The notes under the pieces were generated by a model, which saw only the letters and a program-made list of their open reading frames with translations, did not search any database and had not been told where the DNA came from. The translations under genes were made by a program, and so were the position numbers. A DNA stretch of 16,460 nucleotides, taken from an uncultured Oscillospiraceae bacterium. GTDB taxonomy: Bacteria > Bacillota > Clostridia > Oscillospirales > Oscillospiraceae. This document shows, piece by piece, positions 7,361 to 13,526 of the stretch. Location of the stretch: the NCBI GenBank assembly GCA_910579595.1, contig CAJTVM010000059.1, positions 1 to 16,460 of the forward strand, written 5' to 3'. The first letter of the stretch is position 1. Each line of letters begins with the position of its first letter.

Positions 7361-8397
7361 ACTTGAACGATTTTGACTACCTGGCCCAGCTCCCCGGCGA
7401 GGAGCGGGAACAGGACTGGATCAGGAAGCGGCTGGGGACGCTGAGTGTGCGGGAGGGGATCGTCCTGGCCGCCGCCGTCCAGATCGACCCGCCCGAAAGC
7501 GCCGCCCAGGCCATCAACCAGCTCCAGACGCTGGATGAATACACGGTATGCCTGGACGCGGGCAGCTATGAGGCGCTGGGCAGGCGGTATTTGCTCAATA
7601 AAACCCAGATGCCGAAAGATGCCCTCCCCTTCCTTGATCTGGACGCGGTGGGGCGTCAGTACGAGTATGACCACCCCGGCCTGTTCATCGGCAGCTATTA
7701 TGTGGAGTACCCGGACATGGATCCCGCCCCGGTTTACTCCGGGCATGGCTCGCCGCTGCCAGAGGACAATGGCTGGAGCGTCAAGCTGAAGCTGGCCTCC
7801 ACCGCTGTGCCGGAGGGGGCGTGGCTGCGCCTGCCGGGACCGTTTGAGGACGGCTGGGAGGATACGGTGGAGGAGGTGATGGCCCTGCGGGAGCTGCGGG
7901 TCAAACGCTGGGACGAATGCGCCTTAGTGGATGCCCAGTGCGCCCTGCCCGAAGCAGGGGACTTGGTTGCCCAGTACAGCGATACTGTGGCAGACCTGCT
8001 CTACGATGGTGTTGAGCTGGGGCTTGTGCTGGATCAGAAGGGCCAGGGTTCCCCCCACTTCATGGAGCGGTACGCCGCCGCCCTGGCGCTGGAGGGCTGC
8101 CATGACCTGAAGCTGGCGCTGGATATTTCCCAAAACCTCAACTGCTATGACTGGATGCAGCGCGCCGACCTGGAGGAGTCCGGCAGGCACAAGCTGCTGG
8201 ACGCCGGTATATCCGAGGATTTGATCCGTATCAGCGGCATCGACCTGGCGGGCTACCGGGCCCACCTGCTGGAGCAGGAGGGATACACCCCCACCCCGGA
8301 TGGCTGGGGCTACATCCGGCGAAACGCCAACGAGTTCGGCTACCAATTCAGCACCCCCGCCCAGCCCCAGGAGGAGCCTGGGATGGAGTTGCAATAA
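7357..8397 (+). CDS. ArdA-like antirestriction protein, truncated first unit plus full second unit (fourth copy)
   Basis: A protein of about 346 residues starting at GTG 7357, which overlaps the preceding stop and lies nine bases after AAGGA; TTG 7363 is an alternative. Residues 1-125 hold only the helical part of an ArdA-like unit (F-D-Y-L-A-Q-L, L-D-L-D-A-V-G-R-Q-Y, F-I-G-S-Y-Y-V) and lack the beta-rich N-terminal part seen in the other copies. Residues 140-335 form a complete unit (W-S-V-K-L-K-L-A-S, L-N-C-Y-D-W-M, P-D-G-W-G-Y-I-R-R). The missing piece may affect how much DNA surface is mimicked. It ends in EEPGMELQ, the weakest version of the shared tail. It is the last gene before the terminator at 8407. 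Confidence 0.65.
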   Translation: MNLNDFDYLAQLPGEEREQDWIRKRLGTLSVREGIVLAAAVQIDPPESAAQAINQLQTLDEYTVCLDAGSYEALGRRYLLNKTQMPKDALPFLDLDAVGRQYEYDHPGLFIGSYYVEYPDMDPAPVYSGHGSPLPEDNGWSVKLKLASTAVPEGAWLRLPGPFEDGWEDTVEEVMALRELRVKRWDECALVDAQCALPEAGDLVAQYSDTVADLLYDGVELGLVLDQKGQGSPHFMERYAAALALEGCHDLKLALDISQNLNCYDWMQRADLEESGRHKLLDAGISEDLIRISGIDLAGYRAHLLEQEGYTPTPDGWGYIRRNANEFGYQFSTPAQPQEEPGMELQ

Positions 8398-8406
8398 TTA
8401 TTAAAT

Positions 8407-8448
8407 AGGGGCCGTTTTCCCGGAGGGAATAATGGCCCCTGCTTTTTT
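8407..8448 (+). terminator. Intrinsic terminator ending the second antirestriction unit
   Basis: AGGGGCC (8407-8413) pairs perfectly with GGCCCCT (8434-8440). An inner TTCCC/GGGAA helix (8417-8421 with 8425-8429) extends the structure, and TTTTTT follows at 8443-8448. It closes the ArdA-like operon ten bases after its stop. No clear promoter is visible between it and the next gene. Confidence 0.85.
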
Positions 8449-8451
8449 ATG

Positions 8452-8485
8452 CCTTTTTTGGGAAAACGTCCCCCGAAAAAGGAGG
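8452..8485 (+). promoter_or_regulatory. Hairpin that partly hides the ribosome binding site of the regulator gene
   Basis: CCTTTTTTGGG (8452-8462) can pair with 8472-8482 in an 11-bp helix containing one G-U pair and a nine-base loop. The 3' arm overlaps the first four bases of the AAGGAGG ribosome binding site (8479-8485) of the gene starting at 8491. The helix follows the terminator T-run directly. Translation control is inferred. Confidence 0.45.
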
Positions 8486-8490
8486 ACACC

Positions 8491-8835
8491 ATGAAAGAAG
8501 AACAGCTCCTGGCCTACCTGAAGGCCAACTGCACCGGGCGCGGCAACATCCAGACCCGGGCGCAGCTCCAGCGGAAGCTGGGGCTCAGCAAAGACCAGCT
8601 CACCAACATGGTCCACCGGATGCGGTGCAAGGGCCTGCCCATCGCGGGCGGGCCGCTGGGGTATTTTTATGCCCAGAACGCCGGGGAGCTCCACGCCACC
8701 ATCCGCTGGCTGGAGAAAATGGTTCAGACCCTGCTCAAGTCCATCAACGGGCTGGTAAAGGCCATGGAGTCCTATGGGCCCATGGACGATGGCGGTGGAA
8801 GCGACGGTGGTTCTGGAGGTGAAGCTTCTGGCTGA
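8491..8835 (+). CDS. Small winged-helix-type DNA-binding protein (114 aa)
   Basis: A 114-residue protein with a helix-turn-helix-like core: residues 1-58 run through R-A-Q-L-Q-R-K-L-G-L-S, K-D-Q-L-T-N-M-V-H-R-M-R and K-G-L-P-I-A, and a G-P-L-G-Y-F-Y wing follows. I recognise this layout from phage and mobile-element regulators. A helical segment (about 65-95) may mediate dimerisation, and the last 18 residues are Gly/Ser-rich. I chose ATG 8491 because AAGGAGG lies five bases upstream; ATG 8449 is in frame but has no such site and lies in the terminator tail. It is the first gene of the next operon, overlaps the methylase start and lacks the MGGM-type tail. Which promoter it controls is unknown. 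Confidence 0.7.
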   Translation: MKEEQLLAYLKANCTGRGNIQTRAQLQRKLGLSKDQLTNMVHRMRCKGLPIAGGPLGYFYAQNAGELHATIRWLEKMVQTLLKSINGLVKAMESYGPMDDGGGSDGGSGGEASG

Positions 8836-9784
8836 CCTCACTTGCAGGCCCCCGCTGAACTGGGTGGGCGGGAAGGGCGCCATCCGGGATATCGTCCGGC
8901 TGGTGTTCCCACCCTGGGTGGACCGCAGGGCGGAGCATTTCTGCGGCGGCGCGGGCATCCTGTTCGGCACGCCGCCCCGGCCCGGTGTGATGGAGGTGCT
9001 CAACGACTTTGATGGCGACGTGGCCAACTTCTACCTGTGCGCCCGGGACCGGCCCTTGGCGCTGATGGACGAGCTGAAGCGCCTCCCCCTGCAATCGGAA
9101 GCGGAATATTTGGAGCTGAAGCGTTATCTGTCCGGTGAGGAGGTCATGCCCGATTTTTCTTCGGACGAGCTGCGGGTGGCCCGGGAACGGTTCACCCCGG
9201 AGCAATACCAAGAGCTGGCGCCCATCCTCCAGGGCAGGGCCCAACTGTGGAACGTGCGCCGCGCCGCCGCCTTTTACAAGGTCAACCGCTGGTGCTTCAA
9301 CGGCACCATGGATTCCTTCGCCGTCAAACCCGCCCGGCTCAAGCGCTTCCTCCCCGGCATCCTGGCCGCCTCCAAGCGGCTGGAAAACGTGGTGATCACC
9401 AACCGGGACTTCGAGGAATCCTACCGCCTCAACAATAAGCCCAACGCCCTCCACTATTTTGACCCGCCCTATTACAAGACGGAGGGGATGTACCGGCCAG
9501 CCTTCACCATGGAGGATCACCGCCGCCTCCATGACCTGGTTCCGAAGTCTGAGGGGTACGTTGTCGTCTCTTACAATGACGACGATCTCATCCGGGATAT
9601 GTACCGGGACTGTTACGTCCTGGCATTTTCCCGGCAGAATTGGATGTCCAAAAAGCATGGGGCGAAGTTTGAGGAGCTTCTCATCACCAACTTCGACCCC
9701 TTGCCCGTCATCGAGGCCAATGGGCAGCTCTCCATGTTCGGGGATCTGCCCCGCGGTCTTGAGCTTGTCAACACCCCACACTGA
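8819..9784 (+). CDS. D12-class DNA adenine-N6 methyltransferase (Dam-like)
   Basis: An AdoMet-dependent DNA methylase that transfers a methyl group to adenine N6 in DNA. Counting from GTG 8819 (321 residues), it has N-W-V-G-G-K-G at 14-20, the AdoMet-binding C-G-G-A-G at 42-46, N-D-F-D-G-D-V soon after, and the catalytic D-P-P-Y at 215-218. This order is typical of the D12/Dam class. ATGs at 8774 and 8789 are in frame but would overlap the regulator more deeply and add a Val-rich extension before the conserved start; CTG 8828, eight bases after GGAGG, is also possible. The target site cannot be read from sequence. In context it could mask element DNA from host enzymes not blocked by ArdA. No partner endonuclease is seen. 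Confidence 0.9.
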   Translation: MKLLADLTCRPPLNWVGGKGAIRDIVRLVFPPWVDRRAEHFCGGAGILFGTPPRPGVMEVLNDFDGDVANFYLCARDRPLALMDELKRLPLQSEAEYLELKRYLSGEEVMPDFSSDELRVARERFTPEQYQELAPILQGRAQLWNVRRAAAFYKVNRWCFNGTMDSFAVKPARLKRFLPGILAASKRLENVVITNRDFEESYRLNNKPNALHYFDPPYYKTEGMYRPAFTMEDHRRLHDLVPKSEGYVVVSYNDDDLIRDMYRDCYVLAFSRQNWMSKKHGAKFEELLITNFDPLPVIEANGQLSMFGDLPRGLELVNTPH

Positions 9785-9802
9785 AAAATAGGAGGATTCT
9801 AC

Positions 9803-10294
9803 ATGAAAAACCATCAGAAAAACGTCACCTTCTCCATCCCCGCCGACATGGCGGGGGAAAGCGGATTCGCCCCGGACTGCGAGGTCACGATCCACACCGG
9901 GGAGAACCTGCTGGCGGTGGTGCCCCAGGAGATGACCGCCATCCAGCTGGTGCAGGCCCTCAACTCCCTGACCGCCGTGAGCTGTGAGCTGATCCACGCC
10001 CTCCGGGCCGCCTGTGGGCAGTGCGGCGGCTGTCAGGACGGCTGCCCCTTTGAGGACGCGCCGGAGCCGGACGCCGCCCTGTCCCGGGAAGTGCGGGAGG
10101 AGCTGGGCATCCCCCAGGGGCACAAGCTCCGCGTGGAGGTCTGCGGGGACGTGGCCCACGTGTCCGACGCCGGGTACGAGCATGACATCACCGATGTCCC
10201 CGCCGCGCTGCTGGAGGCGCTGGTCCTGGGCGGAACCTGCCTGGGTCATTTGGACGAGCTGCTCATCAGCGGCGAGGTGATCTACCATGGCTGA
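9803..10294 (+). CDS. AbrB-like protein with a ferredoxin-spaced cysteine cluster (163 aa)
   Basis: A 163-residue protein with a strong AGGAGG site before the ATG. Two segments resemble the SpoVT/AbrB swapped-hairpin fold: residues 8-41 (F-S-I-P-A-D-M, G-F-A-P-D-C-E-V-T-I) and about 92-118 (L-S-R-E-V-R-E-E-L-G-I-P-Q-G-H-K-L-R-V). Between them lie a helix and C71-x2-C74-x2-C77-x3-C81-P82, the spacing of ferredoxin 4Fe-4S sites. The C-terminal part is helical and ends in L-I-S-G-E-V-I-Y-H-G. I know similar proteins from Clostridia elements but no tested function. A DNA-binding or redox-sensing role is inferred, and a zinc site is an alternative. The last eight bases overlap the DUF3849 gene. 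Confidence 0.65.
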   Translation: MKNHQKNVTFSIPADMAGESGFAPDCEVTIHTGENLLAVVPQEMTAIQLVQALNSLTAVSCELIHALRAACGQCGGCQDGCPFEDAPEPDAALSREVREELGIPQGHKLRVEVCGDVAHVSDAGYEHDITDVPAALLEALVLGGTCLGHLDELLISGEVIYHG

Positions 10295-11009
10295 GGCGCT
10301 GTACCCCTATTCCCGGGAGGAGGCCAAGCGGGAGGGTGAACTGGCCCAGTGGAAACAGAGCCACCAGGCCAACGTCAGGTGCGCCCGGGACATCAAGAAC
10401 TTGATCGCCTCCCACACCCAGAACGGACAGCTGGAGCCGGGGTGCGCCAGGACGGCGCTGGACTGCTGGGGCTTTCCCCGAGTGCAGTTCGTGCTGTCCA
10501 ACACCCTGCGCGGCGCCAGCGCCCAGGAGTTCGACCCGGACGCGCTCCATTGGGCGCGGACGGCACACATTCCGTATGAAAAGACCAACGGCGAGTTCAA
10601 GATCCGGGCGGACAGCGCCCTGCTGGCCCAGTTCCTCCAGCAGGCCCACACCGAGTACCAGGCGCTGGGGATGTTCGGCCCGGGGCACTGCGGCGGCGCA
10701 GATCAGGATTTCACCGGGAAGGTGCTGGTTCTGCGCCCGGACAGGCTGAGGGACGAGTGCTGGTCCGCCCAAAACCAGCTGTGGCTTGGTGAAATGGGCT
10801 TTGGCTGCTCCCCCACCGCCAGCGGGCGGGCGGTGTACGCCACCTGCCTGGGCGATGGGGAGAAGGTCCGGTGGAACCGCACTGACTTTATGGGCGTGCT
10901 GGACGAACAGTACCTGCCGGACTGGGCGGCGGAGAAGCTGGCGGAGCTGCGTGACCCCGCCCAGGGGCAGATGGACAGCCCCGCCCAGGGCGGCATGGAA
11001 ATGGGGTGA
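10287..11009 (+). CDS. DUF3849-domain protein with conserved C-terminal module
   Basis: A 240-residue protein. Residues 5-95 match DUF3849 (L-Y-P-Y-S-R-E-E-A, G-E-L-A-Q-W-K-Q-S-H-Q-A-N, F-V-L-S-N-T-L), a domain common beside YodL and ArdA in Clostridia mobile elements. Residues 142-222 form a second module often fused to it (F-T-G-K-V-L-V-L, G-F-G-C-S-P-T-A-S-G-R-A-V-Y, L-P-D-W-A-A-E-K-L-A). The function of neither is known. It overlaps the preceding gene by eight bases, and its stop overlaps a GTG that could start the next gene, so it is translationally coupled on both sides. The C-terminus is AQGGMEMG. It is the only protein in this operon that carries the tail found on the ArdA-like set. 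Confidence 0.8.
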   Translation: MAEALYPYSREEAKREGELAQWKQSHQANVRCARDIKNLIASHTQNGQLEPGCARTALDCWGFPRVQFVLSNTLRGASAQEFDPDALHWARTAHIPYEKTNGEFKIRADSALLAQFLQQAHTEYQALGMFGPGHCGGADQDFTGKVLVLRPDRLRDECWSAQNQLWLGEMGFGCSPTASGRAVYATCLGDGEKVRWNRTDFMGVLDEQYLPDWAAEKLAELRDPAQGQMDSPAQGGMEMG

Positions 11010-11014
11010 GGGCC

Positions 11015-11656
11015 ATGCTCCAATTCTATGTGATAGACAGCCTGTGGGAGGGGCGGATGAATATGTCCCACTTCCGCCGCCTCCCCGACGCCATCCAGGC
11101 GTACCGGGCCCTCCCCGCCTCTTTCCGCAAGGCGCTGGGTGTCCAGCAGGGCGTGGACGTCATCGACCTGGTGCAGTGCCTCCCCTTGTTCCCCCATGAC
11201 CAGGAGGGCGAGGACGTGATGGCGCTGCGGTTTTTGGAATACCCCCTGTGGAAATCCGATCCCCAGGTGATGGAGGCGGCCCAGGAGCTGGCCTCCCGGC
11301 TCCACATCCGGTACTGCCTGTACCGGCGCTGCATCATCCCCGCCCCGGATCGGGAGAAGCTGCCCCGCGCCCTGCGGGACAGGTACCTGTGGCCGGACGA
11401 ACCCGGTGACTTCGACACCGCCGCCCAGTGGATCTATGTGGCCGGGGCGGGCAGGCTGTCCGCCGCCGAGTTCAGAAACCGCTACAACAGCAGCACGTTC
11501 CAGTACCCCCTGGTGGTTCACATCGGGGCCCATGGCATGGACGGGCGGGGCAACTACAAGGCCCTGCAAGTGTCCCCGTGGGAATTTCATCTGTTGATCC
11601 GGCGTTCCAAGGAGCGCGTTGATCAAAATAAAAAGGAAAAGAGGAATTTGAAATGA
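11015..11656 (+). CDS. Conserved mobile-element protein of unknown function (213 aa)
   Basis: A protein of about 213 residues opening with M-L-Q-F-Y-V-I-D-S-L-W-E-G. ATG 11015 is chosen; GTG 11006 in frame would add three residues and overlap the DUF3849 stop. The first half contains I-Q-A-Y-R-A-L-P and V-I-D-L-V-Q-C. The middle has paired Cys residues in R-Y-C-L-Y-R-R-C, and the last third reads W-I-Y-V-A-G-A-G-R-L-S-A-A-E-F. I recall such proteins next to YodL/DUF3849 genes but do not recognise a named domain with confidence. The C-terminus is strongly basic (K-K-E-K-R-N-L-K), unlike the acidic antirestriction set, partly because it encodes the next ribosome binding site. Its stop overlaps the following ATG (ATGA). 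Confidence 0.7.
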   Translation: MLQFYVIDSLWEGRMNMSHFRRLPDAIQAYRALPASFRKALGVQQGVDVIDLVQCLPLFPHDQEGEDVMALRFLEYPLWKSDPQVMEAAQELASRLHIRYCLYRRCIIPAPDREKLPRALRDRYLWPDEPGDFDTAAQWIYVAGAGRLSAAEFRNRYNSSTFQYPLVVHIGAHGMDGRGNYKALQVSPWEFHLLIRRSKERVDQNKKEKRNLK

Positions 11657-12588
11657 AGCGTAAGATCATCCCCACCCTGCTGGCGCTGGCCCTCACCGCC
11701 TCGCTGGCCCCCACTGTTCTGGCGGCTGTACCGCCCATCCCGTGTTACCCTACGTCCGTCACCCGGAGCGAGGACGGCGCCCAGATCCGCAAGGTGTACG
11801 ACCTGGGGCCACAGGAGGATCCCGCGGGCATCTCCCGCTCCGATTTTGAGCAGGAGGGCTTCCACTACACCCTCACCGACCTGCTGAAGCAGGAGGCCCC
11901 CGAGCGTGAGGAGCGGTTCCACACCGAGACCGTCACCCTGGACAGCAAGTCCAAGGACATGGAGTCCGTGCTGGCCCTGCTGCCCGCCCAGCGGGAGTTC
12001 ACCACCGAGGATGGGCTGACGGGCACCCTGTCGCTGAAGCTGGACACCGTCCAGGTGGAGGTGGCGGGCTACGGCAGCTCTACCCGGCAGGTGTCCGCCA
12101 CCCGCAGCTACCCCAACCTGGCGGGGCAGGACACCTCCTACATCCCCAAGGAGATCACCGACAGCGGGCGCACCCTGGAGCTGGCCTCCATCGACTGGCG
12201 CACCGACAACACCGCCAACGAGGACGGCTACGCCGTGGGCGACCGCTTCACCGCCATCGCCACCTACACCGGCAGCGCCACCAGCTCCTATGTGAAGGGC
12301 TATGTGGTCACCGCCGAGTACAGCGGAACGGTCAGCCGCATTGCGCTGAACAAAGTTCGGTACGTGGCCATTTTCGAGGGTACGCCGCTGGTTCCCGTGG
12401 AGCCTGAGCCCACGCCCGAGCCCACCCAGGAACCCGGCCAGGAGCCCACCGCCCCCATCCAGTTCCACTGGGGCTACGTGCTGGCCCCCCTGGGCGTAAT
12501 CGCCGCCATCGGCGGCGGCATCGGCGTGGCCCTGTTCATCAAGAAGCGCCGCGAGGGCGGCTATGAAACTGAGGAGGACAGCCAATGA
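11653..12588 (+). CDS. Secreted, membrane-anchored surface protein (311 aa)
   Basis: A 311-residue protein for the cell surface. Residues 1-25 form a signal peptide (K-R-K, a Leu/Ala core, then V-L-A-A). A beta-rich ectodomain follows, then a Pro/Glu/Thr-rich spacer near residues 250-271 (repeated E-P-T-P style) that would lift it from the membrane. Residues 276-296 are a Gly/Ala/Ile-rich membrane segment, followed by K-K-R-R and an acidic cytoplasmic end, so the N-terminus faces outward. There is no LPxTG-type motif before the membrane segment, so it is probably a membrane protein rather than a sortase substrate. I do not recognise the ectodomain. ATGA overlaps link it to the gene before it and to the sortase gene after it. 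Confidence 0.75.
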   Translation: MKRKIIPTLLALALTASLAPTVLAAVPPIPCYPTSVTRSEDGAQIRKVYDLGPQEDPAGISRSDFEQEGFHYTLTDLLKQEAPEREERFHTETVTLDSKSKDMESVLALLPAQREFTTEDGLTGTLSLKLDTVQVEVAGYGSSTRQVSATRSYPNLAGQDTSYIPKEITDSGRTLELASIDWRTDNTANEDGYAVGDRFTAIATYTGSATSSYVKGYVVTAEYSGTVSRIALNKVRYVAIFEGTPLVPVEPEPTPEPTQEPGQEPTAPIQFHWGYVLAPLGVIAAIGGGIGVALFIKKRREGGYETEEDSQ

Positions 12589-13403
12589 AGAAACTGAAAA
12601 ATTTGATCTCCGCCGCATTGTGCCTGTGTACCATGTGCGCGCTGGCGCTCCCTGCCAGCGCCCTGTCCTATGACATCGCCGCCCCCGGCGACCCGGAGTA
12701 CGGCAAGCCCACCTCCTTCGAGCCGGTGGTCACCGCCGATGGCGGGGCCATGAAGAATGAGGACGTGTCCAAGAACGCCGCCCTGATTCCGCCTGGGTTC
12801 GGCACGCCCACCAGCAATATGCTGAACACTGGGGAGTACCTGACACCCAACCTGGTGCCCTCCCAGATGGCGGGGGCCGGACAGGTGAACGGGAACGTGG
12901 CCGTGGTGGTTCCGCCCGCCTCCGGCAGCACCGGCAGCTATCCCACCACCGGCACCGGCGTTTCCACCTCCCCCTCCACCGCGCCGGGCTTTACCGAGGT
13001 CACCAGCGACCTCTATTACAGCGACGGCAGCCTGGGCACCCTGAAGATTCCCTCCATTGGCCTCACCGTCAAGGTGTTCGAGGGCACAGGCAGCGCCCCG
13101 CTCCTCAAGGGTGCGGGCCACTTCGAGGGCACCAGCATCTGGGCAGGGAATGTCCCTGTCGCTGGCCACAACCGGGGGGTACGCAACGATTTTGGGCGCA
13201 TACACACTCTGCTACCCGGCGCTGTCATCACCTTCACCACCAAGCTGGGTACACGCACCTACGCGGTCACCGGGGTGGCCAAGGTGTCCGTCAATGACGT
13301 CAGCGGCCTGGAGCCCACCGCCGTCAACATGATTTCGCTTTACACCTGCGTCAATGACCAGCCCGCCTACCGCTGGTGCGTCACCGCCGTGGAAGCTGTG
13401 TAA
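12585..13403 (+). CDS. Sortase, class D-like, with long low-complexity N-terminal region
   Basis: A cysteine transpeptidase that would cut a sorting motif in a surface protein and join it to another amine. The catalytic domain (about 145-272) shows L-G-T-L-K-I-P-S-I-G-L, the histidine in A-G-H-N-R-G (H195), the cysteine in L-Y-T-C (C255) and the arginine in Y-R-W (R263), the triad spacing of class D-type enzymes. Residues 1-27 are a hydrophobic leader ending in P-A-S-A-L-S, which looks cleavable, and residues 28-140 are rich in Gly, Ser, Thr and Pro. The leader may act as an anchor or be removed. The likely substrate is the adhesin at 14354, whose anchor lies outside the window. ATGA overlap couples it to the preceding gene. 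Confidence 0.88.
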   Translation: MKKLKNLISAALCLCTMCALALPASALSYDIAAPGDPEYGKPTSFEPVVTADGGAMKNEDVSKNAALIPPGFGTPTSNMLNTGEYLTPNLVPSQMAGAGQVNGNVAVVVPPASGSTGSYPTTGTGVSTSPSTAPGFTEVTSDLYYSDGSLGTLKIPSIGLTVKVFEGTGSAPLLKGAGHFEGTSIWAGNVPVAGHNRGVRNDFGRIHTLLPGAVITFTTKLGTRTYAVTGVAKVSVNDVSGLEPTAVNMISLYTCVNDQPAYRWCVTAVEAV

Positions 13404-13526
13404 TATGCTTCGTTTGGAGGCCGCTTTTTCTCCATCGTTCGCTTCGAAAGTTGTAGCTTTCTCCCTGCTTCTTCGGTATTGTGTTGCTTGACAAGGGCAC
13501 CACAAAAACTGAAAGGGGATCACATC
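13404..13526. other. Intergenic region before the CHAP-like gene
   Basis: I see no terminator with a T-run here. A perfect TTGACA stands at 13488-13493, but no TATAAT-like hexamer lies at the proper distance, so I do not call a promoter. A five-base inverted repeat (GAAAG at 13446-13450, CTTTC at 13457-13461) is too short to carry weight. The first true break in gene overlap of this operon occurs here. Confidence 0.4.

Noticed and set aside
8744..10288. Long reverse-strand frame (514 codons)
   Set aside because: It is antisense to the methylase and the AbrB-like gene, both of which have clear motifs. Long reverse frames are expected in GC-rich coding DNA, and its sequence is low in recognisable structure.
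13488..13493. Perfect TTGACA before the CHAP-like gene
   Set aside because: No -10-like hexamer lies 16-18 bases downstream, where the sequence is purine-rich and leads into the ribosome binding site.
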